From: an uncultured Blastococcus sp.
GTDB lineage: Bacteria > Actinomycetota > Actinomycetes > Mycobacteriales > Geodermatophilaceae
NCBI GenBank assembly: GCA_902805535.1
Contig: CADCTN010000187.1
Span: 1 to 53,912 of the forward strand
Reading direction: 5' to 3'
DNA length: 53,912 nt
The position numbers and the translations under genes were made by a program. Shown here piece after piece: positions 35,302-44,272 of this stretch. Each line of letters starts with the position of its first letter. Positions within the stretch are counted from its first letter, which is position 1. The notes under the pieces are model-generated. The model was not told the origin of the DNA. It was given only the letters and a program-made list of their open reading frames with translations, and did not search any database.

Positions 35302-36369
35302 TTGCGCCGAGCGCGGATGACGAAGGTCGCAGCGCTGCTGCTGGCCGGCGGCCTGGCCCTGTCGGCCTGTGCCAGCGACGAGGAGGGCGGCGGCGAAGCC
35401 GCCGGTGGCGGCGGTGGCGGAGGCGGTGGCAGCGAGGACCTCAAGGTCGGCGTCGCCTACGACACCGGTGGCCGTGGCGACCGCTCGTTCAACGACTCGG
35501 CCATCGCCGGTGTCGAAGCCGCGATCGAGGAGCACGGTGGCGAGGTCCGCGACCTGTCCCCGAACGCCGACGCCTCCAACCGCGTGGAGCTGCTCACCCA
35601 GCTCGCCGACGAGGGCTACAACCCCGTCATCGCCGTCGGCTTCGCCTACGGCGACGTGATCGGCGACGTCGTCGAGCAGTACCCGGACACGACGTTCGCG
35701 ATCATCGACTCCTCGGTCGAGGAGATCGGCGCCGACAACCTCGTCGGCCTGCTGTTCGCCGAGGAGCAGGGCTCCTTCCTCGCCGGTGTCGCCGCGGCGC
35801 TGAAGAGCGAGAAGGGCAGCGTCGGCTTCGTCGGCGGCGTCGAGACCCCGCTGATCGAGAAGTTCCAGGCGGGCTTCGAGGCCGGCGTCGAGGCCGTCGA
35901 CCCGGCCACCACCGTCACCTCGCAGTACATCTCGCCCGCCGGTGACTTCTCCGGCTTCAACGACCCGGCCAAGGGCCAGATCGTGGCGCAGGGCATGTTC
36001 GACGGCGGGGCCGACATCGTCTACCACGCCGCCGGCGGCTCGGGCCTGGGCGTCTTCCAGGCCGCCGCCGCGTCGAACGGTCGCGCGATCGGCGTCGACT
36101 CCGACCAGTACAACACCGTCGACGACCCGGCCCTGCAGACCGTGATCATGACCTCGATGCTCAAGCGCGTCGACAACGCCGTCCAGGCGTTCATCGACGG
36201 CTTCGTCGAGGGCGAGGTCGAGGGCGGCACGGACGTCGTCAACGACCTCGAGTCCGAGGGCGTCGGCCTGGCCACCACCGGTGGGTACATCGACGACATC
36301 CAGGCTGACATCGACGAGTTCCGCCAGCAGATCATCGACGGGGAGATCGAGGTCCCCACGACCCCGTGA
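35302..36369 (+). CDS. BMP-family nucleoside/purine-binding lipoprotein (ABC importer)
   Basis: A 355-residue substrate-binding lipoprotein. The signal peptide ends in a lipobox with Cys23 (LALSAC), then an acidic Gly-rich spacer (EEGGGEAAGGGGGGGGG), then the BMP/PnrA domain (VGVAYDTGGRGDRSFNDSA, VGLLFAEEQGSFLAGVAAAL, KFQAGFEAGVEAVDP, VYHAAGGSGLGVFQAAA, GVDSDQYN). PnrA/BmpA relatives bind purine nucleosides. Start TTG 35302 has GAGGAG 6 bases upstream; ATG 35317 is an alternative. The next genes encode the ABC ATPase and permeases, so it is the capture protein of that importer. Confidence 0.94.
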   Translation: MRRARMTKVAALLLAGGLALSACASDEEGGGEAAGGGGGGGGGSEDLKVGVAYDTGGRGDRSFNDSAIAGVEAAIEEHGGEVRDLSPNADASNRVELLTQLADEGYNPVIAVGFAYGDVIGDVVEQYPDTTFAIIDSSVEEIGADNLVGLLFAEEQGSFLAGVAAALKSEKGSVGFVGGVETPLIEKFQAGFEAGVEAVDPATTVTSQYISPAGDFSGFNDPAKGQIVAQGMFDGGADIVYHAAGGSGLGVFQAAAASNGRAIGVDSDQYNTVDDPALQTVIMTSMLKRVDNAVQAFIDGFVEGEVEGGTDVVNDLESEGVGLATTGGYIDDIQADIDEFRQQIIDGEIEVPTTP

Positions 36370-36374
36370 TCCCC

Positions 36375-36406
36375 GGACGCGGGCCCGCTCACGCGGGTCC
36401 GCGTCC
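36375..36406 (+). terminator. Strong hairpin directly after the BMP lipoprotein gene
   Basis: ggacgcgggcccgc, loop tcac, gcgggtccgcgtcc: 14-base-pair stem with one G-U pair, 5 bases past the stop. Together with the next hairpin it likely lowers read-through into the ATPase gene. Confidence 0.75.
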
Positions 36407-36423
36407 TGAACGGCCCCGACGGC

Positions 36424-36464
36424 GGGTCCGGGCGCACCGCACTCCTGGTGCGGCGCCCGGGCCC
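36424..36464 (+). terminator. Second hairpin between BMP lipoprotein and ABC ATPase
   Basis: gggtccgggcgc-ac-cgcac, loop tcctg, gtgcggcgcccgggccc: a 17-base-pair stem with a 2-base bulge, 17 bases after the first hairpin. The remaining 170 bases before the ATPase show no other clear element. Confidence 0.65.
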
Positions 36465-36636
36465 GTCGTCGTGATCAGCGATGGCACCCAGATCCGTCGG
36501 AACCCCGGCCGTCCTCAGTCGTGGCGGGGTGCGACATCATGCGGCCAGCCCCGTCCGCGTTCGCCCCAGAAGGTCGTGCCGGATGAGGGTCACCGATGCC
36601 GCGCACCCGTGGCAGCAGACGAGGGAGAGGCCCACC

Positions 36637-38247
36637 ATGGCCCTGACAGGAGTGACCGGTGACGGCGCGGCTCCGGCCGCACCCGCCGGCGAGGCCTACG
36701 CCGTCCAGCTGCGCGGCATCACCAAGCGCTTCCCCGGCGTGGTCGCCAACCGCGACATCGAGCTGCGGGTCCGCCGGGGCGAGGTGCACGCGATCGTCGG
36801 GGAGAACGGCGCGGGCAAGTCCACCCTGATGAAGACCCTGTACGGCATGCACCGCCCCGACGAGGGCCAGATCCTGCTCGACGGGCGCGAGGTCCACTTC
36901 AAGAGCCCGGCCGACGCGATCGCCGCCGGCATCGGCATGGTCCACCAGCACTTCATGCTGGCCGACAACTTCACCGTCCTCGAGAACATCGTGCTGGGCA
37001 GCGAGCCGACGAAGGGCGTCCGCCTGGACCGCGCCGAGGCCCGCCGCCGCATCCGCGAGATCTCCGACCGGTACTCCCTGGGCCTGGACCCCGACGACCT
37101 GGTCGAGAACCTCGGCGTCGGGGCCCGCCAGCGGGTCGAGATCGCCAAGGTGCTCTACCGCGGCGCGACGACGCTGATCCTCGACGAGCCGACGGCCGTG
37201 CTCGTCCCGCACGAGGTCGACGAGTTGTTCGGCAACCTCGCCGAGCTCACCCGCGAGGGCCTGACGGTCATCTTCATCTCCCACAAGCTCGACGAGGTGC
37301 GCCGGGTGGCCAACGGGATCACCGTCATCCGGCGCGGCACGACGGTCGGGACGGCGGACCCGCGGACGACGACCGTCCGCCAGCTGGCCGAGATGATGGT
37401 CGGCTCCGAGCTGCCCTCCCCGGAGACCCGCACCTCCACGGTCCGCGACGAGCCGGTCCTGGTGCTGCGGAACCTCACCGTGCGCACCGTGGAGGGCCGT
37501 GCGCTCATCGAGGACGTCGACCTGACCGTGCGCGCCGGCGAGGTCGTCGGCATCGCCGGCGTCGAGGGCAACGGCCAGGCCGAGCTCGTCGACGCGATCA
37601 TGGGACTGCGGCCGCTGGCCTCGGGCGAGGTGCACCTCGACGGTGGGACGACGGGCGACGGCGGGAGCGCCGGGCTGGAGGACATCACCGGCTGGAGCAC
37701 CCGCGCGCGCCGCGAGGCCGGGCTGGGCTTCATCCCGGAGGACCGGCACCGGCAGGGCATCCTGCTCGACGCGCCGCTCTGGGAGAACCGGATCCTCGGC
37801 CACCAGACCCTGCCGCCCGCGGCGAAGGGGCCCTTCATCGACCGCAAGGCGGCCCGCGCCGACACCGAGCGGATCATGGCGGCCTACGACGTCCGCGCCC
37901 CCGGACCGGACACGCTCGCCGTGGCGCTGTCCGGCGGGAACCAGCAGAAGCTCATCGTCGGCCGCGAGATGAGCTCGAACCCGCGGCTGCTCATCGCCGC
38001 GCACCCCACCCGCGGCGTGGACATCGGCGCCCAGGCCGCCATCTGGGAGCTGCTCAAGGACGCGCGAGCCGAAGGGATGGGGATCCTGCTGATCTCTGCC
38101 GACCTCGACGAGCTGATCGGCCTGTCGGACACGCTGCAGGTGATGCTGCGCGGCCGGCTGGTCGCCACGCTGGACCCGGCGCAGGTGACGCCGGAGGAGC
38201 TGGGCGGCTACATGACCGGGGCGCGCACCGCGGCGGGTGCGGCATGA
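36637..38247 (+). CDS. Double ABC ATPase of a nucleoside importer (NupO/YufO-like)
   Basis: A 536-residue protein of two fused ABC domains. Domain 1 has Walker A GENGAGKST, signature LGVGARQRVEIAKVLY and Walker B ILDEPTAVL. Domain 2 has a degenerate Walker A (GVEGNGQAELVDAI), signature LSGGNQQKLIVGRE, and AAHPTRGVD in place of a standard Walker B, as is usual for sugar and nucleoside importers where one site is inactive. Start ATG 36637 has GAGGGAGAGG upstream. It overlaps the permease by 4 bases (ATGA). It energises uptake by the two permeases and the BMP lipoprotein. Confidence 0.94.
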   Translation: MALTGVTGDGAAPAAPAGEAYAVQLRGITKRFPGVVANRDIELRVRRGEVHAIVGENGAGKSTLMKTLYGMHRPDEGQILLDGREVHFKSPADAIAAGIGMVHQHFMLADNFTVLENIVLGSEPTKGVRLDRAEARRRIREISDRYSLGLDPDDLVENLGVGARQRVEIAKVLYRGATTLILDEPTAVLVPHEVDELFGNLAELTREGLTVIFISHKLDEVRRVANGITVIRRGTTVGTADPRTTTVRQLAEMMVGSELPSPETRTSTVRDEPVLVLRNLTVRTVEGRALIEDVDLTVRAGEVVGIAGVEGNGQAELVDAIMGLRPLASGEVHLDGGTTGDGGSAGLEDITGWSTRARREAGLGFIPEDRHRQGILLDAPLWENRILGHQTLPPAAKGPFIDRKAARADTERIMAAYDVRAPGPDTLAVALSGGNQQKLIVGREMSSNPRLLIAAHPTRGVDIGAQAAIWELLKDARAEGMGILLISADLDELIGLSDTLQVMLRGRLVATLDPAQVTPEELGGYMTGARTAAGAA

Positions 38248-39443
38248 CCGTCCTCCGCCGCGTCGGGCTGTCGCTGTTCGCCCCGGTCCTCGCCGTCGTC
38301 GTCGCGCTGGTCATCTCCTCGCTGGTCATGGCCGCGCTCCAGGTGAACCCGCTGCGGGTGTTCGAGGTGATGCTGGACTTCGGCGAGACCCCTGCGCAGC
38401 AGGTCACCGCCATCGTCGTGATCGTCAACCGGGCCATCCCGCTGTTCCTCGCCGGGCTGGCGGTGGCCGTCGCCTTCCGCATGGGGCTGTTCAACATCGG
38501 CGTCGAGGGCCAGTACCGGCTGGCCACCATCGTCGCGGCGGCCGTCGGTGCCGCCGTCGCCCTGCCCGGTCCGCTGCACATCCTGCTGATCGTCGTGGTG
38601 GCCGTGGCCGTCGCGGCCTGCTGGGCGGGCATCGTCGCCGTGCTCAAGGTGACCCGCGGCGTCAGCGAGGTCATCAGCTCGATCATGCTGAACTTCGTCG
38701 CGCTGGGGCTGGCCTCCTACCTGCTCACCGGACCCTTCCGGGGCAGCGAGGAGGGCGCCTCCATCATCAGCACCGCCGAGATCCCGGAGTCGGGGCAGCT
38801 CGGCGGGCTGAACGCGGTCTTCGGCGCGATCGGCCTGGCCGAGCCGCCGCGACAGCTCTACGGGTTCCTGCCCATCGCCATCGTCGTGGGGGTGGTCCTG
38901 GCCGTGCTGCTCAACCGGACCCGGTTCGGCTACGACCTCCGGGTCAGCGGCCTGTCGCCGTCGGCGGCGAGCGCCAGCGGCGTCGACGCCCGCGGCATGG
39001 TCATCAAGACGATGCTGCTGTCCGGCGGAGTGGCCGGGCTCGTCGGCCTCCCCGACCTGCTCGGCACCACGCACTCCTACACGACCGACTTCACCGCGGG
39101 GCTCGGCTTCCTCGGCATCGCGGTGGCCCTGCTGGGGCGCAACCGGCCGCTGGGCATCGCCTTCGCGGCGCTGCTCTTCGGGTTCCTCGACCGGTCGCTG
39201 GTGCCGCTGCAGATCGCGGACTTCCCGGCGTCGGTGGTCACGATCATCCAGGGCACCATCGTGCTGGCCGTCGTGGTCGCCAACGAGATCGCCCGGCGGG
39301 TGGCCCGCCGGAACGCCGAGCGGGGCAGCGGGCAGGCGCCCGCCGCCGTCGCCGGTGACGGCGGCACCGGACCCGATCAGACCTCCGGCGGCCCGGCCGG
39401 GCCGGCCGGGGACCTCGACCAGCGACAGGGGGCCCGGGCATGA
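38244..39443 (+). CDS. ABC permease, nucleoside importer subunit 1
   Basis: A 399-residue permease of the BPD_transp_2 family (YufP/NupP-like). About ten helices, with FNIGVEGQYRLATIVAAAVG and GVSEVISSIMLNFVALGLAS as family landmarks, and GLGFLGIAVALLGRNRPLGI near the end. The tail is hydrophilic and Gly/Pro-rich (GSGQAPAAVAGDGGTG). Both ends overlap their neighbours by ATGA, so the three membrane-complex genes are coupled. Confidence 0.93.
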   Translation: MTVLRRVGLSLFAPVLAVVVALVISSLVMAALQVNPLRVFEVMLDFGETPAQQVTAIVVIVNRAIPLFLAGLAVAVAFRMGLFNIGVEGQYRLATIVAAAVGAAVALPGPLHILLIVVVAVAVAACWAGIVAVLKVTRGVSEVISSIMLNFVALGLASYLLTGPFRGSEEGASIISTAEIPESGQLGGLNAVFGAIGLAEPPRQLYGFLPIAIVVGVVLAVLLNRTRFGYDLRVSGLSPSAASASGVDARGMVIKTMLLSGGVAGLVGLPDLLGTTHSYTTDFTAGLGFLGIAVALLGRNRPLGIAFAALLFGFLDRSLVPLQIADFPASVVTIIQGTIVLAVVVANEIARRVARRNAERGSGQAPAAVAGDGGTGPDQTSGGPAGPAGDLDQRQGARA

Positions 39444-40723
39444 GCACCGTGGTGAGCTCCTCACCCGGGACCCGGCCGAGCCGCGGTCCGATCACCGACC
39501 TGCTGACCGGCGGCGGCAGGGCGCGCCGGTTCGTCTGGCTGGCACTCGCCGCGATCGTGGTGATCTCGCTCGTGCGCGCGATCAGCAGCGAGGAGGCGCT
39601 GACCTCCTCGTCCACGATGTCGGCCGCGCTCCTGCTGGCCGTGCCGATCGGGCTGGCCGCCCTGGGCGGGCTCTTCTCCGAGCGCGCGGGCGTGGTCAAC
39701 ATCGGCCTCGAGGGCATGATGATCCTGGGCACCTGGGGGGCCGGGTTCGCCGGCTACCAGTGGGGCTGGGGAGCCGCGCTGGTCGGCGGTGTCCTGTTCG
39801 GCGCGCTGGGCGGCCTGCTGCACGCGGTGGCCACGGTGACCTTCGGCGTCGACCACGTTGTCTCGGGCGTGGCGATCAACATCCTCGCCGCCGGGGTCGC
39901 GCGGTTCCTGTCCGAGCTGCTCTACACCGACAACGAGGCGGGCGGCGGCGTCACGCAGTCGCCGGCGCTGTCCAGCGATCCGCCGGAGCTCTCGCTGCCG
40001 GTGCTCTCCTCCGGCCCCGACCTGCTCGGCGACCTGGAGGGCCGGCACTGGTTCCTGATCAGCGACCTGGCCGGCGTGCTCCGCGGGGTCACCAGCGGGA
40101 TCGGCGTGCTGACGATCCTCGCCGTGCTGCTGATCCCGGCGTCCTACCTGCTGCTCTGGCGGACGGCGTTCGGCCTGCGGCTGCGCGCCTGCGGGGAGAA
40201 CCCGGCGGCCGCTGACTCCCTGGGCGTGGCCGTCTACCGGATGAAGTACATCGCGGTGATCATCTCCGGCGCGCTGGCCGGCATGGGCGGGGTCTTCCTC
40301 GTCTTCATCGCCGGGATCTACCGCGAGAACCAGACCAACGGCCGCGGGTTCATCGGCCTGGCCGCGCTGATCTTCGGCAACTGGCGGCCCGGTGGCCTGG
40401 CGGCCGGTGCGGGCCTCTTCGGCTTCGCCGACGCCCTGCAGCTGCGCAGCCGGACCGCCGTCGTCGCGCTGCTGCTGCTCGTCGCCGTCCTGCTGGCCGG
40501 CGTCGCGCTCTGGCAGGCGGTGCGCCGCCGGGCCCTGCAGGCGATCCTGGCCGCCGCGTTCGCCGCCGCGGCGCTGGCCGGCTTCATCGGGATCGACGAG
40601 CTGCCGCCGGGGATCGTCTCGTTCACCCCGCACCTGACGACGCTGCTGGTCCTGTCGCTGGCCTCCCAGCGATTGCGCATGCCCCAGGCCGACGGCCTGG
40701 TCTACCGACGAGGAGAGCACTAG
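39440..40723 (+). CDS. ABC permease, nucleoside importer subunit 2
   Basis: A 427-residue permease of the same family (YufQ/NupQ-like). FSERAGVVNIGLEGMMILG and DHVVSGVAINILAAG are the landmark motifs, followed by FGLRLRACGENPAAADSLGV and GRGFIGLAALIFGNWRPGG. It has about ten helices. It ends 79 bases before cdd. Forms the importer with the upstream permease. Confidence 0.93.
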   Translation: MSTVVSSSPGTRPSRGPITDLLTGGGRARRFVWLALAAIVVISLVRAISSEEALTSSSTMSAALLLAVPIGLAALGGLFSERAGVVNIGLEGMMILGTWGAGFAGYQWGWGAALVGGVLFGALGGLLHAVATVTFGVDHVVSGVAINILAAGVARFLSELLYTDNEAGGGVTQSPALSSDPPELSLPVLSSGPDLLGDLEGRHWFLISDLAGVLRGVTSGIGVLTILAVLLIPASYLLLWRTAFGLRLRACGENPAAADSLGVAVYRMKYIAVIISGALAGMGGVFLVFIAGIYRENQTNGRGFIGLAALIFGNWRPGGLAAGAGLFGFADALQLRSRTAVVALLLLVAVLLAGVALWQAVRRRALQAILAAAFAAAALAGFIGIDELPPGIVSFTPHLTTLLVLSLASQRLRMPQADGLVYRRGEH

Positions 40724-40744
40724 TGACGGGAGCGGACAGGACCG

Positions 40745-40797
40745 TGAGCATCGCAGCGAGCGCCAGCGAGCGAGGAGCGGAGCGGTCCGCGGGAGCG
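40745..40797 (+). repeat. gcgagcg-rich intergenic repeat
   Basis: agcatcgcagcgagcgcc continues into agcgagcgaggagcggagc, a stretch built from a 4-base period agcg/gagc, in the 79-base gap between the permease and cdd. The style resembles dispersed intergenic repeats of actinobacteria. Whether it occurs elsewhere in the genome cannot be told from this window. Confidence 0.35.
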
Positions 40798-40802
40798 ACC
40801 CG

Positions 40803-41219
40803 ATGACCGAGCCTGATTGGGACGCCCTGCGGGCGGCCGCGCGCGAGGCGATGACGCACGCGTACGCGCCCTACTCGAGGTTCCCCGTCGGCGTCGCCGG
40901 GCTCGTGGACGACGGCCGCGTGGTCACCGGCTGCAACGTCGAGAACGCCTCGTACGGGCTGAGCCTGTGCGCCGAGTGCGGGATGGTCAGCGAGCTGGCC
41001 CGCAGTGGCGGCGGCCGGCTCGTCGCCGTGGCCTGCGTGGGTGGCGACGGGCAGCCGCTCATGCCCTGTGGCCGGTGCCGGCAGCTGCTGTGGGAACACG
41101 GGGGCGCGGACATGCTCATCGAGACGGTGTCGCTCGGGATCGTGCCCATGCGCCAGGTGCTGCCCGACGCCTTCGGGCCGGACGACCTGATCGCCGCGGC
41201 CGAGCGGGGCCAGGGCTGA
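40803..41219 (+). CDS. cdd: Cytidine deaminase
   Basis: A 138-residue zinc enzyme that deaminates cytidine or deoxycytidine to uridine or deoxyuridine. The zinc site is Cys56-Ala-Glu58 (SLCAECG) with Cys89 and Cys92 (MPCGRCRQ), the tetrameric-type arrangement. NVENASYGLSLC binds substrate. Start ATG 40803. Its TGA shares an A with the deoA ATG (TGATG), so the two are coupled. It fits salvage of the nucleosides taken up by the importer. Confidence 0.96.
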   Translation: MTEPDWDALRAAAREAMTHAYAPYSRFPVGVAGLVDDGRVVTGCNVENASYGLSLCAECGMVSELARSGGGRLVAVACVGGDGQPLMPCGRCRQLLWEHGGADMLIETVSLGIVPMRQVLPDAFGPDDLIAAAERGQG

Positions 41220-42490
41220 TGGACGCGATCGACGTCCTCCGGACCAAGCGGGACGGCGGTGAGCTCACGGCCGAGCAGATCCGCTGGATCATCGCCGCCT
41301 ACACCGCGGGGACGGTGCCCGACGAGCAGATGAGCGCGTTGCTCATGGCGGTCTTCTTCCGCGGCATGACGCCGGGCGAGCTCGCCGTGTGGACCCAGGC
41401 GATGATCGACTCCGGCGAGCGCAAGGACCTCTCCTCGCTGGGCCGGCCGACGGCCGACAAGCACTCCACCGGCGGCGTGGGCGACAAGATCACGCTGCCG
41501 CTCGCACCGCTGGTGGCCGCCTGCGGGGTGGCCGTCCCGCAGCTGTCCGGTCGCGGGCTCGGCCACACCGGCGGCACGCTGGACAAGCTCGAGGCGATCC
41601 CGGGGTGGCGCGCCGACGTCCACGAGGAGGCCTACCTCCGCCAGCTGCGCGAGGTGGGCGCGGTCATCTGCGCGGCGGGCAACGACCTCGCGCCGGCCGA
41701 CAAGAAGCTGTACGCGCTGCGCGACGTCACCGGGACCGTGGAGTCCATCCCGCTGATCGCCAGCTCGATCATGAGCAAGAAGATCGCCGAGGGCGCCGAC
41801 GCGCTGGTGCTGGACGTCAAGACCGGCTCGGGCGCCTTCATGAAGGAACCCGACGCCTCCCGCGAGCTGGCCCGCACCATGGTCGGCCTGGGCGAGGCGG
41901 CCGGGGTGCGGACGGTCGCGCTGGTGACGGCGATGGACCGCCCGCTGGGACGGGCCGCGGGCAACGCCGTCGAGGTGGCCGAGTCCGTCGAGGTGCTGGC
42001 CGGTGGCGGTCCGGCCGACGTCGTCGAGCTGACCCTCGCGCTGGCCCGCGAGATGCTCGCCGCTGCCGGCCGGGAGGGCATCGACCCGGCCGACGCCCTG
42101 GCCGACGGCCGGGCGATGGACGTCTGGCGGGCGATGATCGCTGCCCAGGGCGGGGACCCCGACGCGCCGCTGCCGACGCCGGCCGAGACCCACGTGGTGA
42201 CGGCGCCGGCGACCGGCACGCTGACCCGGCTGGACGCGTACTCGCTCGGCGTCGCGGCCTGGCGGCTCGGTGCCGGCCGGGCGCGCAAGGAGGACCCGGT
42301 GTCGGCCGCGGCCGGCATCCGCTGGACTGCTGGGGTGGGCGAGCAGGTGACCGCCGGTCAGCCGCTCCTGGAGCTGCAGACCGACGACGCAGCGCGCATC
42401 CCACGCGCGCTGGAGGCGCTGGAGGGCGCCGTCGGCATCGACACCGGCGACGAGCCGCTGCCACTGGTCCTCGACCGCATCACCGCCTGA
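41219..42490 (+). CDS. deoA: Thymidine phosphorylase
   Basis: A 423-residue pyrimidine-nucleoside phosphorylase that cleaves thymidine (and deoxyuridine) to base and deoxyribose-1-phosphate. Motifs: DAIDVLRTKRDGGELTAEQI, the phosphate loop KHSTGGVGDKITLPL, SGRGLGHTGGTLDKLE, and DVKTGSGAFMK. Length is normal. ATG 41219-41221 overlaps the cdd stop by one base. Works after cdd in degrading pyrimidine deoxynucleosides. Confidence 0.96.
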   Translation: MDAIDVLRTKRDGGELTAEQIRWIIAAYTAGTVPDEQMSALLMAVFFRGMTPGELAVWTQAMIDSGERKDLSSLGRPTADKHSTGGVGDKITLPLAPLVAACGVAVPQLSGRGLGHTGGTLDKLEAIPGWRADVHEEAYLRQLREVGAVICAAGNDLAPADKKLYALRDVTGTVESIPLIASSIMSKKIAEGADALVLDVKTGSGAFMKEPDASRELARTMVGLGEAAGVRTVALVTAMDRPLGRAAGNAVEVAESVEVLAGGGPADVVELTLALAREMLAAAGREGIDPADALADGRAMDVWRAMIAAQGGDPDAPLPTPAETHVVTAPATGTLTRLDAYSLGVAAWRLGAGRARKEDPVSAAAGIRWTAGVGEQVTAGQPLLELQTDDAARIPRALEALEGAVGIDTGDEPLPLVLDRITA

Positions 42491-42514
42491 GGACGGGGCC
42501 ACAGGGACATGGGG

Positions 42515-42520
42515 GACACT
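42515..42520 (+). promoter_or_regulatory. Possible -10 element of the ABC exporter pair
   Basis: GACACT, 8 bases before GTG 42529 with no Shine-Dalgarno sequence. Weak match. Confidence 0.3.
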
Positions 42521-42528
42521 GTCTCCTC

Positions 42529-43431
42529 GTGACCCGCACACCCGCTCCGGCGACGGCCGTGCACGACGGGCCTGCGTTCCCGCTGGACCCGGGCGCCGCG
42601 ATCTCCATCCGCGGCCTGGTGAAGCGCTACGGCGACTTCGCGGCCGTCGACGGGCTGGATCTCGACATCCGCCGCGGCGAGATCTTCGCGCTGCTGGGCC
42701 CGAACGGCGCCGGGAAGACGACGACCGTGGAGATCTGCGAGGGCTACCGGTCCCGGGACGCCGGCGACGTCCGGGTGCTGGGGGAGGACCCGGCCGACGG
42801 GGCGCGCTCCTGGAAGGCGCAGCTGGGCATCGTGCTGCAGTCCGGCGCCGGCGACAGCCAGCTGACCGCGCGCGAGATGCTCACCGCCCAGGCCTCCTAC
42901 TACGCCGACCCTCGCGACCCCGACGAGGTGCTCGAGCTGGTCGGGCTCACCGAGAAGGCGGGCGTCCGCGGGAAGTCGCTCTCCGGTGGCCAGCGCCGCC
43001 GGCTCGACGTCGCGCTGGGCATCGTCGGCCGCCCGACCCTGCTCTTCCTCGACGAGCCGACCACCGGTTTCGACCCCGAGGCCCGGCGCCAGTTCTGGTC
43101 ACTGATCCGCTCGCTGCGCGAGCTGGGGACCACGATGCTGCTGACCACCCACTACCTGGACGAGGCCGAGGCCCTGGCCGACCGGGTCGGCGTGATCACC
43201 CGCGGCCGGCTGGTCGAGGTGGCGGTCCCGTCCCTGCTCGGCGGCCGCGAGAGCGCACCGGCGGTCGTCAGCTGGACCGAGGACGGCGCCCGCCGCACCG
43301 AGGCGACGGCCACGCCGACCGCCCTGCTCCGGACGCTGTCCGCGCGCTTCCCCGGCGAGGTCCCCGACCTGGCGGTCGCCCGGCCCACGCTCGAGGACGT
43401 CTACCTGCAGATGATCGGCGAGACCCGATGA
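42529..43431 (+). CDS. ABC-2-type exporter ATPase (DrrA-like)
   Basis: A 300-residue ATPase of a drug/polyketide-type ABC exporter. Walker A GPNGAGKTTTVE, Q-loop VLQSGAGDSQL, signature LSGGQRRRLDVAL, Walker B LFLDEPTTGFDPE, and H-loop TTHYLDEAEALADRV. The C-terminal extension ends in TLEDVYLQMIGETR, normal for this class. It overlaps its permease by 4 bases. The substrate is unknown. Its position between deoA and add breaks the salvage gene block. Confidence 0.93.
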   Translation: MTRTPAPATAVHDGPAFPLDPGAAISIRGLVKRYGDFAAVDGLDLDIRRGEIFALLGPNGAGKTTTVEICEGYRSRDAGDVRVLGEDPADGARSWKAQLGIVLQSGAGDSQLTAREMLTAQASYYADPRDPDEVLELVGLTEKAGVRGKSLSGGQRRRLDVALGIVGRPTLLFLDEPTTGFDPEARRQFWSLIRSLRELGTTMLLTTHYLDEAEALADRVGVITRGRLVEVAVPSLLGGRESAPAVVSWTEDGARRTEATATPTALLRTLSARFPGEVPDLAVARPTLEDVYLQMIGETR

Positions 43432-44258
43432 CCACTCCGATGACCACTCCGGTGGCCACGAAGCCGCTGCCGTCCCTGCCCGCCGTCTACCGCTCGCGGG
43501 CCTCGGTCGAGCTCAAGGAGTTCTTCCGGCAGCGGGAGTCGGTGGTCTTCACGCTGATGCTGCCGGTGCTGCTGCTCGTGGTCTTCGGGGCGGTGCTGGA
43601 CTTCGACCTCGGCAACGACGTCCCGTTCATCCAGTACTTCATGGCCGGCATCATCGCGGCCGGCATCCTCGGCGCCAGCCTGCAGAACATGGCGATCAGC
43701 ATCGCCACCGAACGCTCCGACGGGACGCTGAAGAGCCTGGCCGGGACGCCGATGCCCAAGAGCGCGTACTTCGTCGGCAAGGTGGTGCAGGTCCTCGCCG
43801 TCACCCTGGCGATCATCGTGATCCTGCTGCTGATCGGCGTCGCCTTCTACGGCATCGACCTGCCCTCGGGTGCCGACTGGCTGACCTTCGCGTGGGTGGC
43901 CGGCCTCGGGGCGGCCGGCTGCACCCTGCTCGGCATCGCGCTGTCGAGCCTGGCGAAGAACGGCCGGTCGGCCTCGGCGACGGTGACCCCGTTCGCGCTG
44001 CTGCTGCAGTTCATCTCCGGGGTGTTCTTCCAGTTCAGCGAGATCCCGACCTGGATGCAGACGTTCGCGGCGTTCTTCCCGCTGAAGTGGATGGCGCAGG
44101 GCCTGCGGTCGGTGTTCCTGCCCGACGTCATGGCCGCCTCCGAGCCGGCCGGCACGTGGGAGCTCGGCCGGACGGCGCTGGTCCTGGGCGCGTGGTGCAT
44201 CGCCGGACTCCTGCTCTGCGTGGCCACCTTCCGCTGGCAGGATCGCGGATCGCGCTGA
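43428..44258 (+). CDS. ABC-2-type exporter permease (DrrB-like)
   Basis: A 276-residue membrane subunit with six helices. A short cytoplasmic start has a direct repeat (MTTPMTTPVATKP). Landmark residues: VELKEFFRQRESVVFTLMLP before helix 1 and ERSDGTLKSLAGTPMPKSAY in the loop after helix 2, typical of ABC2_membrane. The later part VFFQFSEIPTWMQTF is the usual coupling region. It pairs with the ATPase through ATGA coupling. Confidence 0.92.
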   Translation: MTTPMTTPVATKPLPSLPAVYRSRASVELKEFFRQRESVVFTLMLPVLLLVVFGAVLDFDLGNDVPFIQYFMAGIIAAGILGASLQNMAISIATERSDGTLKSLAGTPMPKSAYFVGKVVQVLAVTLAIIVILLLIGVAFYGIDLPSGADWLTFAWVAGLGAAGCTLLGIALSSLAKNGRSASATVTPFALLLQFISGVFFQFSEIPTWMQTFAAFFPLKWMAQGLRSVFLPDVMAASEPAGTWELGRTALVLGAWCIAGLLLCVATFRWQDRGSR

Positions 44259-44260
44259 GC

Positions 44261-44266
44261 TAGGTT
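44261..44266 (+). promoter_or_regulatory. -10 element of add (leaderless)
   Basis: TAGGTT, a full TAnnnT match beginning 3 bases after the permease stop, 6 bases before GTG 44273. No Shine-Dalgarno sequence. Same hexamer as the mdh promoter. Confidence 0.55.
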
Positions 44267-44272
44267 CTGCGG

